Of a stretch of 62,390 nucleotides of DNA, positions 18,273 through 25,899 are shown piece after piece. Each line of letters opens with the position of its first letter. Positions within the stretch are counted from its first letter, which is position 1. The position numbers were made by a program, and so were the translations under genes. Origin of the DNA: an uncultured Massilia sp. Lineage in GTDB: Bacteria; Pseudomonadota; Gammaproteobacteria; Burkholderiales; Burkholderiaceae. The DNA lies in the NCBI GenBank assembly GCA_946481275.1, contig CAMLMV010000038.1, positions 1 through 62,390 of the forward strand, given 5' to 3'. The notes below the pieces were generated by a model, which did no database searches, was not told the origin of the DNA, and saw only the letters and a list, made by a program, of their open reading frames with translations.

Positions 18273-18767
18273 TCAGTCGTGGCCGCGTCCGTGACCCTTG
18301 CCGTGACCGTTGCCGTGGCCGTTGCCATGGCCATGGCCATGACCGCGGTCCCAGTCGCCGCCGTGGCCGCGGTCGTCGCGGTACTCGACGCGCTCGACGA
18401 CGCGCACTTCGCGCGGGCCGCCCCGGTAGCCGACATGCTCGCGGTAGCGCGGCACATACGTGTTCGTGTACCACTCGTCCCGGACGAACAGGACCGGACG
18501 GCCGCAGGCGCCGTAGCGGCCGCAGAACTTGGCCCAGTGCTTGCGGTGGCCCGGCGGCACGCGCAGGTACACCGGCTCCGCCACGTAGTGCGGCGCCGGC
18601 GTGATGATCACCGGCTGCGGCGCGTACACGACGGGACGCGGCACGTAGTCGCCGATGTCGATGCGGCCATAGAAGCCGGGCTGGCCGATGCTGACGGAGA
18701 CGTTGGTCTGGGCCAGGGCCGGGAGGGAGGCGGCGCACAGCGCCACGCCGAAGATCAGGGCTTTCAT
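18273..18767 (-). CDS. Exported protein with Gly/His/Asn-rich tail
   Basis: A 164-residue exported protein. The signal peptide is MKALIFGVALCAASLPALA. The mature part begins with NVSVSIGQPGFYGRIDIGDY and Pro/Val-rich segments (PVVYAPQPVIITPAP), similar to small proteobacterial proteins of the YXWGXW or 'virulence factor' type but without a firm match. Two Cys residues flank GRYGA. The last 30 residues alternate Gly with His, Asn and Lys (GHGHGHGNGHGNGHGKGHG), a likely metal-binding or disordered tail. The start is set by the signal peptide and a GAGGT ribosome binding site. It is probably periplasmic or cell-surface. Function unknown. Confidence 0.8.
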   Translation of the reverse strand: MKALIFGVALCAASLPALAQTNVSVSIGQPGFYGRIDIGDYVPRPVVYAPQPVIITPAPHYVAEPVYLRVPPGHRKHWAKFCGRYGACGRPVLFVRDEWYTNTYVPRYREHVGYRGGPREVRVVERVEYRDDRGHGGDWDRGHGHGHGNGHGNGHGKGHGRGHD

Positions 18768-18946
18768 AGGATGACCTCGTTGTAGTGTTTCACTGAAGTT
18801 TATCAAACGAAATCATATGCACAACTGGCTGCAACACCTGCTTACATTGTCGTTCCGGGCAGGATTACAACAAACCGGAGCGCAACATTTTCCCTTGCAA
18901 CAACCGCCCCGCTACAATCGCGGCCTCAACTACAGAAAGGTCATCG

Positions 18947-19618
18947 ATGTTCGCGAAATACACCGTGCTGGCTGCAAGCGCCCTGCTGGCGGCGGACGCC
19001 GCCAACGCGCAGGTCGGCGCAACGGCCGACGTCGGCTCCACCGGCGTGGGCTTCCACGTCGTCGTGCCGATGGAAACTTATTTGAACGGCCGCTTCGGCG
19101 CCAACTACTTCCGCCACAACTTCGACAAGACGTCCGACGGCGTCGACTACGACATCAAGGGCAAGCTGCAGACGATCGACGTGCTGTTCGACTGGTACCT
19201 GAACGAAGGCAGCAGCTTCCACCTGACCGGAGGCCTCGTCTACAACGGCAACAAGTTCAACGCGACGGCGAAGCCGAACGGCCTGGGCAGTTTCACGCTG
19301 AATGGCCACGCGTACACGGCGGCCGACGTCGGCCTGCTGACGGGCCGTATCGACTACCGCAAGGCCGCGCCCTACCTGGGCATCGGCTGGGGCAACGCGC
19401 TGGCGCGCACGTCGCGCTGGACCACCAATATCGACCTCGGCGTGTTCTACCAGGGCAATCCGAACGTGTCACTGGCCAGCGTCGGCTGCAAGACGTCGGA
19501 CGCCGTCTGCAAGACCCTCGCCACCGACGTCGCCGCCGAGGCCCTGCACCTGCGCGACGACGTGGACGCACTGAAGGTCTATCCGGTCGTGCGGGCGAGC
19601 ATCGGCTACCGGTTCTGA
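18947..19618 (+). CDS. Small outer-membrane beta-barrel protein
   Basis: A 223-residue exported protein with signal peptide MFAKYTVLAASALLAADAANAQ. The mature chain shows alternating strand-like segments (VGFHVVVPMETYLNGRFGAN, IDVLFDWYLN, FHLTGGLVYNGNK, YLGIGWGNAL, NIDLGVFYQG) and ends in IGYRF, the aromatic terminal residue that the Bam machinery recognises. An inserted helix-like stretch near residues 180-200 contains two Cys (GCKTSDAVCK). The size and pattern fit an 8-stranded OmpW/OmpA-like barrel, but the exact family is uncertain. A TACAAT -10 box lies about 35 bases before the start. Confidence 0.82.
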   Translation: MFAKYTVLAASALLAADAANAQVGATADVGSTGVGFHVVVPMETYLNGRFGANYFRHNFDKTSDGVDYDIKGKLQTIDVLFDWYLNEGSSFHLTGGLVYNGNKFNATAKPNGLGSFTLNGHAYTAADVGLLTGRIDYRKAAPYLGIGWGNALARTSRWTTNIDLGVFYQGNPNVSLASVGCKTSDAVCKTLATDVAAEALHLRDDVDALKVYPVVRASIGYRF

Positions 19619-19681
19619 GCGTTTCAGCGGCGCGCCGCGCGCCTCGGCATCGCGCTACGATGCCGCCAAAGGAGGCGCATC

Positions 19682-19810
19682 ATGAACCATCGCGCACGCT
19701 GGAGCCTGCTGCTCCTGGCCAGCCTCATGCTGGTGGCCTGCCAGGACCGGCGCGAACCGGTGAAACCCACCGTCGTGCTGGCCACGGCCGCCATCGCCGT
19801 CACGGCCTGA
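19682..19810 (+). CDS. Small lipoprotein (42 residues)
   Basis: A short gene with an excellent ribosome binding site (AAAGGAGG, seven bases before ATG) and a TACGAT -10-like element just upstream. The product begins MNHRARWSLLLLASLMLVAC, a lipoprotein signal peptide with lipobox LVAC, so the mature protein is about 22 residues (CQDRREPVKPTVVLATAAIA and two more). The mature part is mildly charged then hydrophobic, as in entericidin-like or other tiny lipoproteins. I recognise no family. GC-rich hairpins follow the stop codon. Confidence 0.62.
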   Translation: MNHRARWSLLLLASLMLVACQDRREPVKPTVVLATAAIAVTA

Positions 19811-19905
19811 CCGCGCGCCCGCCGCGCGGCCTTTCCCGCTTTCCGGCCCGTCCGCGGGCCGGTGCCCCGTTGCATCCTCGTGTTAGAATCCTCCCTGCCA
19901 TAAGG

Positions 19906-19993
19906 CAACGCTAGGGGTCCTGCAGCCGCCACCGCGGCCGCGGGTGAGAAACACCCTCCGAACCTGATCTGGGTAATGCCAGCGAAGGGAAGC
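19906..19993 (+). ncRNA. TPP riboswitch (THI element)
   Basis: The sequence carries the conserved TPP aptamer landmarks: CTAGGGGTCC at the 5' side, GTGAGAAACACCC in the first sensor arm, then CCGAACCTGATCTGGGTAAT and GCCAGCGAAGGGAAGC in the pyrophosphate arm and closing helix. A TAGAAT -10 box sits at 19884-19889. The aptamer binds thiamine pyrophosphate and represses the gene behind it. The arm around 19921-19943 is GC-rich and short. No thi biosynthetic gene follows; the regulated gene is an FAD oxidoreductase. Confidence 0.93.
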
Positions 19994-20014
19994 ATGCGGA
20001 TTCCGGTCGCGCAC

Positions 20015-20065
20015 CGGCTCCGGCTCTCCCTTGCCGGCTCCACCCGTCGCACTCACGAGGAGCCG
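20015..20065 (+). promoter_or_regulatory. Predicted riboswitch expression platform (anti-Shine-Dalgarno)
   Basis: The ribosome binding site of the leader ORF reads GGAGCCG at 20059-20065. An exact 7-base complement, CGGCTCC, occurs twice upstream, at 20035-20041 and 20015-20021. Pairing of the nearer copy would close a hairpin with a 17-base loop and hide the ribosome binding site. There is no U tract, so control is likely translational. The pairing is read by eye and was not folded. Confidence 0.5.
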
Positions 20066-20066
20066 C

Positions 20067-20105
20067 ATGCATCATCCCGTTTTCAGCCTGGTCCCGTGCC
20101 GATGA
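20067..20105 (+). CDS. 12-codon leader ORF coupled to the oxidoreductase
   Basis: An ORF encoding MHHPVFSLVPCR begins 2 bases after ACGAGGAGCCG, the only good Shine-Dalgarno site between the riboswitch and the oxidoreductase. Its TGA stop (20103-20105) overlaps the ATG of the oxidoreductase (20102-20104). The downstream gene has no ribosome binding site of its own, so its translation probably depends on ribosomes finishing this leader. The peptide resembles nothing known. Confidence 0.5.
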   Translation: MHHPVFSLVPCR

Positions 20106-21361
20106 ACGTAATCGTCCTGGGCGCCGGCGTCGTCGGCACGGCATCTGCCTGGTACTTGCGCGAAGCGGGCCACGACGTCACCGTGATCGAACGCCAGAGC
20201 GGCCCCGCGCAGGAGACGAGCTTCGCGAACGGCTGCCAGATTTCCGTCTCGCACGCCGAACCTTGGGCCACGCCCGCCGGGTTGCTCAAGGTCGTGCAGG
20301 CGCTGGGCCGGGAAGATGCGCCATTGCTGTTCCGCCTGCAGGCCGACCCGCTGCAATGGCGCTGGTGCCTGCAATTCGTGCGCGAATGCGCGCCCGGCCG
20401 CGTGGCCGCCAACCTGCGGCAGATCGTCGCCATGGCCGAGTACAGCCGGCGCAGCCTGCAGGCGCTGCGGGCCCGCATGGGCATCGAGTACGACAGCCTC
20501 ACGCGGGGCATCCTGCACTTCTACACGGACGAACGGGAATTCGAGCGGGCCTGCCACGCGGCCGCCGCGATGCGCGAGCTGGGCTGCCCGCGCATGACGG
20601 TCGACGCCGACGAGGCCGTGCGCATCGAACCGGCCCTCGCGGCCGTCCGCCGCAAGCTCGTCGGCGGCGACTTCACGGCCACCGACGAATCGGGCGACGT
20701 CCACCGCTTCACGACGCAGCTGGCCACGCGCGGCGCGGCGGCCGGCATCCGCTTCCGGTACGGCACGACGGTCACGCGCCTGCTGGCCGAGGGCGACCGC
20801 ATCCGCGGTGTGGAAATCATCGATGCGGGCGGCCGGCACGATGTCGTGCATGCGGACGCCGTCGTCGTCGCGCTGGGCAGTTTTTCCGTCGGCCTGCTGG
20901 CGCCGCTGGGCATCCGGCTGCTGATCTATCCGGGCAAGGGATACTCCGCCACCTACCCCATCCTCGATCCGCACGCGGCGCCCACGGTCTCGCTGACGGA
21001 CGACGGCCACAAGCTCGTGTTCTCGCGCCTCGGCGACCGCCTGCGCGTGGCCGGCACGTGCGAACTGAACGGCTACACGCGCGACCTGAACCCCGTGCGC
21101 TGCGAGGCGATCACCCGCCGCGTACGCGCATTGTTCCCCGACGCCTGCGACTACGGCAACCCGACGTACTGGGCCGGCCTGCGGCCGCTGACGCCGTCGA
21201 ACGTGCCGTACATCGGCCGCACGCGCTTCGCGAACCTGTACCTGAACACGGGGCACGGCACGCTGGGCTGGACCATGGGCTGCGGGTCGGGGCGGGCCAT
21301 CGCGGACATCGTGTCGGGGCGCAGGCCGGAAGTCGATTTCGCGTTCACGGGCGGGGCGTGA
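20102..21361 (+). CDS. DadA/ThiO-like FAD amino-acid oxidoreductase
   Basis: A 419-residue protein of the D-amino-acid oxidase/DadA superfamily. The N-terminal FAD Rossmann motif is VIVLGAGVVGTASAWYLREA followed by VTVIER. Mid-chain IEPALAAVRRKLVGGDFTAT is typical of DadA-type enzymes. The C-terminus has LRPLTPSNVPYIGRTRFANL and NTGHGTLGWTMGCGSGRAIA, the second FAD-binding block. Such enzymes oxidatively deaminate D-amino acids or glycine. A TPP riboswitch and coupled leader control it, so a role in thiamine supply is likely: ThiO in this superfamily turns glycine into the imine needed for the thiazole. On sequence alone it looks closer to DadA than to classical ThiO; the substrate is inference. 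The start is fixed by the stop-start overlap and by the Rossmann motif. Confidence 0.88.
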   Translation: MNVIVLGAGVVGTASAWYLREAGHDVTVIERQSGPAQETSFANGCQISVSHAEPWATPAGLLKVVQALGREDAPLLFRLQADPLQWRWCLQFVRECAPGRVAANLRQIVAMAEYSRRSLQALRARMGIEYDSLTRGILHFYTDEREFERACHAAAAMRELGCPRMTVDADEAVRIEPALAAVRRKLVGGDFTATDESGDVHRFTTQLATRGAAAGIRFRYGTTVTRLLAEGDRIRGVEIIDAGGRHDVVHADAVVVALGSFSVGLLAPLGIRLLIYPGKGYSATYPILDPHAAPTVSLTDDGHKLVFSRLGDRLRVAGTCELNGYTRDLNPVRCEAITRRVRALFPDACDYGNPTYWAGLRPLTPSNVPYIGRTRFANLYLNTGHGTLGWTMGCGSGRAIADIVSGRRPEVDFAFTGGA

Positions 21362-21425
21362 CAATCGGCGTATTTTGCAGCGCGCGAACGATGCTACAGT
21401 GGCATCTTTACACGACAAGGCAGCA

Positions 21426-21668
21426 ATGAAAAAACCTTTCGAAAAATACCGGTGGATCGAACTCCCCTGCCTCTTTTGCGCGATGGCGCTCGCCGACGCG
21501 CTGCTGCGCGCCGCCGGCCTGGAGGCCGCACTGCCCGGCCACGGTTCTTCGCTCGCGCAGCTCGCCGTCTGGACCTGCTGCGTCTTCGCCGTCGACCGGG
21601 CGCTCCGGTTCGCACTGTGGGCCGTCATGCTCGTCGTAGCGCCCGCGCGCGCCGCCAATATGCCGTGA
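21426..21668 (+). CDS. Small hypothetical membrane protein
   Basis: An 80-residue protein with two hydrophobic stretches (about 11-30, LPCLFCAMALADALLRAAGL, and about 41-71). It begins MKKPFEKYRWIE. The pattern fits a two-helix inner-membrane protein. A TACAGT -10-like element lies 35 bases upstream. I recognise no family; it sits alone between the oxidoreductase and rhlE. Confidence 0.6.
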   Translation: MKKPFEKYRWIELPCLFCAMALADALLRAAGLEAALPGHGSSLAQLAVWTCCVFAVDRALRFALWAVMLVVAPARAANMP

Positions 21669-21719
21669 AGCCGGCCCGGCAGGTTACACTGTCGCCTTTT
21701 ACGAACCGCCTCCTTCACC

Positions 21720-22976
21720 ATGTCGTTCGCTTCGCTCGGCCTGATCGACCAGATCACGCGCACCCTCGTCTCGCTGTCCTACACCACGCCGACCGCCGTC
21801 CAGTCGCAGGCGATTCCCGCCGTGCTGGCCGGCCGCGACGTCATGGCCGCCGCCCAGACGGGGACCGGCAAGACGGCCGGCTTCGCCCTGCCCCTGCTGC
21901 AGCGGCTCGCGATGGACGGCGCGCAGGTCGCGAGCAATTCGGCGCGTTCCCTGATCCTCGTGCCGACGCGCGAACTGGCCGAGCAGGTGCACGAGAGCGT
22001 GCGCGCCTACGGGGCCGGGCTGCCGCTGCGCACGATGGTCGCGTACGGGGGCGTCAGCATCAATCCGCAGATGATGCGCCTGCGTAAAGGCGTCGACGTG
22101 CTCGTCGCGACGCCCGGCCGCCTGCTCGACCTGCAGCGCCAGAACGCCGTGCGCTTCAACCAGGTGCAGACGCTCGTGCTGGACGAGGCGGACCGCATGC
22201 TCGATCTCGGCTTTTCGCGCGACATCGACAACCTGCTCGCGCTGCTGCCCGGGCGCCGCCAGACCCTGCTCTTCTCCGCCACGTTCTCCGACCCGATCCG
22301 GGCGCTGGCGACGAAGCTGCTGGTCGATCCGGTCAGCATCGAGGCCACGCCGCGCAACACGACGGCGAAGGCGATCCGCCAGTGGATCGTCCCGGTCGAC
22401 AAGAAGCGCAAGCCGGACTTGTTCCTGCACCTGCTGAAGCGCCACGGCTGGCCGCAGGTGCTGGCCTTCGTGAAGACCCGCAAGGGCGTCGACCAGCTCG
22501 TCGACCTGCTGGACGCGAAGGGCATCTCGGCCGATTCCATCCACGGCGACAAGCCGCAGCCCGCGCGGCTGCGCGCGCTCGACCGCTTCAAGGCGGGCGA
22601 AGTCCGCGTGCTGGTCGCGACCGACGTCGCCGCGCGCGGCCTCGACATCGAGGAACTGCCCGTCGTGGTCAACGTCGACCTGCCCATCGTGGCGGAAGAC
22701 TATGTGCACCGCACGGGCCGCACCGGCCGCGCAGGGGCCTCCGGCGAAGCGGTGTCGCTCGTGTGCGCGGACGAAGTCCAGCAGCTGGCCGCCATCGAGG
22801 CGCTGACGAAGCAGGCCTTGCAGCGCAAGGAGGAAGCCGGCTTCGAGCCCGAGCACCGGGTGCCGGGGACGAATGCGGCCGGGCAGGTCGTCAAGAAGCC
22901 GAAGAAACCGAAGAAACCGAAAGGCGCCGTCCGCGACGCGCCGGTCGTGCAGGAAGACGTGCGGTTCAGGCGCTAA
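21720..22976 (+). CDS. rhlE: DEAD-box RNA helicase RhlE
   Basis: A 418-residue ATP-dependent RNA helicase. The motif order is complete: Q motif (YTTPTAVQSQAIP), motif I AAQTGTGKT, Ia PTRELAEQ, Ib TPGR, II DEAD, III SAT, then the second RecA lobe with VLVATDVAARGLDIEELP (motif V) and HRTGRTGRAG (motif VI). The C-terminal tail is basic and Lys/Pro-rich (KKPKKPKKPKGA), as expected for RNA binding. RhlE proteins remodel RNA in ribosome assembly, mRNA decay and cold growth. The ribosome binding site is weak (CTCCTTCACC before ATG). It is monocistronic. Confidence 0.94.
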   Translation: MSFASLGLIDQITRTLVSLSYTTPTAVQSQAIPAVLAGRDVMAAAQTGTGKTAGFALPLLQRLAMDGAQVASNSARSLILVPTRELAEQVHESVRAYGAGLPLRTMVAYGGVSINPQMMRLRKGVDVLVATPGRLLDLQRQNAVRFNQVQTLVLDEADRMLDLGFSRDIDNLLALLPGRRQTLLFSATFSDPIRALATKLLVDPVSIEATPRNTTAKAIRQWIVPVDKKRKPDLFLHLLKRHGWPQVLAFVKTRKGVDQLVDLLDAKGISADSIHGDKPQPARLRALDRFKAGEVRVLVATDVAARGLDIEELPVVVNVDLPIVAEDYVHRTGRTGRAGASGEAVSLVCADEVQQLAAIEALTKQALQRKEEAGFEPEHRVPGTNAAGQVVKKPKKPKKPKGAVRDAPVVQEDVRFRR

Positions 22977-23055
22977 GCATTCGCGGATCGCGCAGGTCCG
23001 GCACGTCGACGTCGACGGCGGGCGAGCCACACCAGTCGATCGTCAACTCGGCCAT
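22966..23055 (-). CDS. Candidate 29-residue protein convergent with rhlE
   Basis: A minus-strand ORF, starting MAELTIDWCGSPAVDVDVPD, has GGAGG four bases before its ATG and a TAAAAT element upstream at a promoter-like distance. Its last 11 bases overlap the rhlE 3' end. The product is acidic, with one Cys, and has no signal peptide. It lies in the only gap between rhlE and the acyl-CoA synthetase gene. I recognise no family. The ribosome binding site is the main reason for listing it. Confidence 0.35.
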   Translation of the reverse strand: MAELTIDWCGSPAVDVDVPDLRDPRMLSA

Positions 23056-23120
23056 GTTGCCTCCATGGAGTCGACCGCACCGATTTTACGTGACGCAATC
23101 CCGTAAATAGTCACGGTTTA

Positions 23121-25811
23121 TCACCGCAGCTCCAGCCAGAACTTCCGCACACCCTCGTCCTCGTCCACCGGCCCGACGGTGAACCCGAGTTTCCTCACGA
23201 GGCCGATGACGGGCGCGTTCTGCGGCAAGGCCTCGCCCACGATCTCGCGGGTGCCGCGCGCGCGGCAGTACGCGATCAGCTTGTTCATCAGCATGACGCC
23301 CAGGCCCTTTCCCTTCAGGTCCGAGCGCACCGTCACGGCGAATTCCGCGCTCATGTTGTCCGGGTCCGCCACGACGCGGGCGACGGCCAGCGTCTCGGGA
23401 TGGCCGTCCGGCCCCGTGCGCGTGGCGATGAAGGCCATCTCGCGGTCGTAGTCGATCTGCGTGAAGCGCGCCAGCTGCGCCGGCTGCAGCTCGCGCACGC
23501 GCACGAACATGCGGTAGCGGACGTCGTCCGGCGTCAGGGCATTGAAGAACGCCACGTGCGCGGCGCCGTCTTCCGGCCGGATGGGGCGCAACAGGATCGT
23601 CCCGCCCTGCCACGGCACGACTTCTTCCAGTTCGACCGGATACGGGCGGATCGCAAGCCGGTCGAGGGCATTGCCGGCGCGGTCGGCCATCGCGATGCGT
23701 ATCCGCGCGTCCAGCACCACGGCGCCCTTGCCGTCGGCCAGCAGCGGGTTGATGTCCAGTTCGACGATCTCCGGCACCTCGGCGATGAGACGCGCCACCT
23801 GCACGAGCACGGCGGCGATGGCGTCGAGATCCGCGGCCGGGTGGTTGCGGTAGCCGGCCAGCTGGCGCGCCACACGCGTGCGCGAAATCAGGTCGCGCGC
23901 CAGCACCGTGTTCAGCGGCGGCAGCGCGACGGCGTGGTCGTTCACCGCTTCCACCGCGAGGCCGCCCTGCCCGAACAGGATCACGGGGCCGAACACGGGG
24001 TCGGTGGCGGCGCCGGCGATCAGTTCATGCGCTTCCGGATTGCGCGCCATCGCCTGCACGATGAAGCCGTCCAGGCGCGCGTCCGGGCGCAGTTCCGCGA
24101 GACGCTTCGCCATGCGTTCCGTCGCGGCGCGCACGGCTTCGGGCGTGTCCAGGTCGAGCGACACGCCGCCCACGTCCGACTTCTGCACCACGTCCGGCGA
24201 CAGGATTTTCACGGCGACCGGATACCCGATCTCCCCGGCCATCGCGACCGCCTCGTCCGGCGTCGCGGCCGCGCGCGTGGGGACGGTGGGGATGCCGTAG
24301 GCGTCCAGGATCGCCTTCGTGTCGGGGTCGTCGAGCAGGTAGCGGCCCGTGCGGCGGCCCCGGTCGAGCAGCTCGCGTACGAGGGCGCGCGCACGTTCGC
24401 GGTCCGGTTCGCCGTCGCCGACGGAAGCCGGGACTTCCATCAGCAACTGCTGGTTGCGGCGGAAGTTCACGATCTGCAGGAAGCCGTTCACCGCCGCTTC
24501 CGGCGTGCGGTAGGCCGGCATGCCGGCCTCGTACGCGATCGTGCGCGCCTCGCCCACCGACTGCAGTCCGAGCCAGCACGCGAGCACGTTGCGCGACGAC
24601 GCCTTTGCCAGCGGCGCCACGGCGCGCGCCACGTCGGCCGGGTCGACGACGGCATTCGGTGCGTGGATCATCACGACGGCATTGGCCTGCGGGTCGTGCA
24701 GCAGCACGTCGACGACGTCGCGGTAGCGCTCCGGCGGCGCGTCGCCACGCAGGTTCAGCTCGCCGGTGCCGCTCCACTCGGGCACGAGGTCGCGCAGCTT
24801 CGCCACGGTTTCCGGCGCCAGTTCGGCCTGTTGGCCGCCGCCGTATTGCAGCGCGTCGCTCGCCAGCACGACGGGACCGGCGCCGTTGCCGAGGAGCGCC
24901 AGCCGTTCGCCGAACAGCGGTTTCGCACGCGCCAGCGTCTCCACGGCCGCGAACAGCTGGTCCGTCGTGTACACGCGCAGCATGCCGGCGCGGCGGATCG
25001 CGGCGTCGTAGACGTCGTCCGGCCGCGCGAGCACGCCGGACAGGCAGGCGCCGGCCGTCGCCGCTTCGAGCGACCGTCCGGCCTTGAGCATCAGCGTCGG
25101 CTTGCTGCGGGCCGCCGCGCGCGCGGCCGACATGAACTTGCGGGCATAGCGCACGCTTTCCGCGTGGAGCAGGATCGCGGACGTGCCGGGATCGCTGGCC
25201 AGGTAATCGAGCACGTCGCCGAAGTCGACGTCCGACGATTCGCCCAGCGCGACGAACGTGGAAAAGCCGACGTTGCGCGTGCGCGCCCAATCGAGCACGC
25301 CCGCCATCAGCGCGCCGGATTCGGACACGAACGCGATCCGCCCCGCCGCCGCGCCGCCCACGGCGATGCTCGCGTTCAGGCCGATGCCGGGCGCCAGCAG
25401 GCCGGAACTGTTCGGACCGAGGATGCGCAGCAAATACGGGTTGGCGGCGTCGAGCATCGCCTGCTTGATGCTGCGCCCGCGCAGGTCGCGCGCCGTGGAC
25501 ACCCCGGCACTCATCACGATGGCCGCGCGCGTCCCCAGTTCGCCGAGGCTGCGCACGATGCCGGGGATGGTGGACGGCGGCGTGCAGATGATCGCGAGGT
25601 CCGGCGCCTGCGGCAGGCGCGCGACGTCCGGCCAGACCTGCAGCCCGTCCAGCGTCTCGTACTTCGGGTTCACGGGGTACAGCTGCCCCTTGAAGCCCCC
25701 TTCGCGCAGGTTGCGCAGCATCGTCGCGCCGACACTCCCCGTACGCTCGGACGCGCCGACGAGGGCCACCGATTTCGGGGCAAACAGTTGCTTGAGATTA
25801 CGTACGCTCAT
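23121..25811 (-). CDS. ADP-forming acyl-CoA synthetase / GNAT fusion (Pat-like)
   Basis: An 896-residue cytoplasmic protein of the Pat/YfiQ type. From the N-terminus: a CoA-binding Rossmann domain (about 1-135, SVALVGASERTGSVGATMLR), succinyl-CoA-ligase-like flavodoxin domains (about 150-450), an ATP-grasp domain (about 480-700, with YPVAVKILSPDVVQKSDVGG and IVELDINPLLADG), and a C-terminal GNAT acetyltransferase (about 735-890, ending NAPVIGLVRKLGFTVGPVDE). Pat homologues acetylate lysines of metabolic enzymes such as acetyl-CoA synthetase, with an inactive synthetase half as sensor. Whether the synthetase half is active here cannot be told; the phospho-His residue should be checked. It is monocistronic and divergent from the CDF gene. 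Confidence 0.92.
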   Translation of the reverse strand: MSVRNLKQLFAPKSVALVGASERTGSVGATMLRNLREGGFKGQLYPVNPKYETLDGLQVWPDVARLPQAPDLAIICTPPSTIPGIVRSLGELGTRAAIVMSAGVSTARDLRGRSIKQAMLDAANPYLLRILGPNSSGLLAPGIGLNASIAVGGAAAGRIAFVSESGALMAGVLDWARTRNVGFSTFVALGESSDVDFGDVLDYLASDPGTSAILLHAESVRYARKFMSAARAAARSKPTLMLKAGRSLEAATAGACLSGVLARPDDVYDAAIRRAGMLRVYTTDQLFAAVETLARAKPLFGERLALLGNGAGPVVLASDALQYGGGQQAELAPETVAKLRDLVPEWSGTGELNLRGDAPPERYRDVVDVLLHDPQANAVVMIHAPNAVVDPADVARAVAPLAKASSRNVLACWLGLQSVGEARTIAYEAGMPAYRTPEAAVNGFLQIVNFRRNQQLLMEVPASVGDGEPDRERARALVRELLDRGRRTGRYLLDDPDTKAILDAYGIPTVPTRAAATPDEAVAMAGEIGYPVAVKILSPDVVQKSDVGGVSLDLDTPEAVRAATERMAKRLAELRPDARLDGFIVQAMARNPEAHELIAGAATDPVFGPVILFGQGGLAVEAVNDHAVALPPLNTVLARDLISRTRVARQLAGYRNHPAADLDAIAAVLVQVARLIAEVPEIVELDINPLLADGKGAVVLDARIRIAMADRAGNALDRLAIRPYPVELEEVVPWQGGTILLRPIRPEDGAAHVAFFNALTPDDVRYRMFVRVRELQPAQLARFTQIDYDREMAFIATRTGPDGHPETLAVARVVADPDNMSAEFAVTVRSDLKGKGLGVMLMNKLIAYCRARGTREIVGEALPQNAPVIGLVRKLGFTVGPVDEDEGVRKFWLELR

Positions 25812-25899
25812 CCACCCGCTCCCAGCCGTGCAAGCCGCTTCACCCGGATTGGCTACACTTGGTTCGACATAGACAGGATGATATCAGCGCCGACACACC

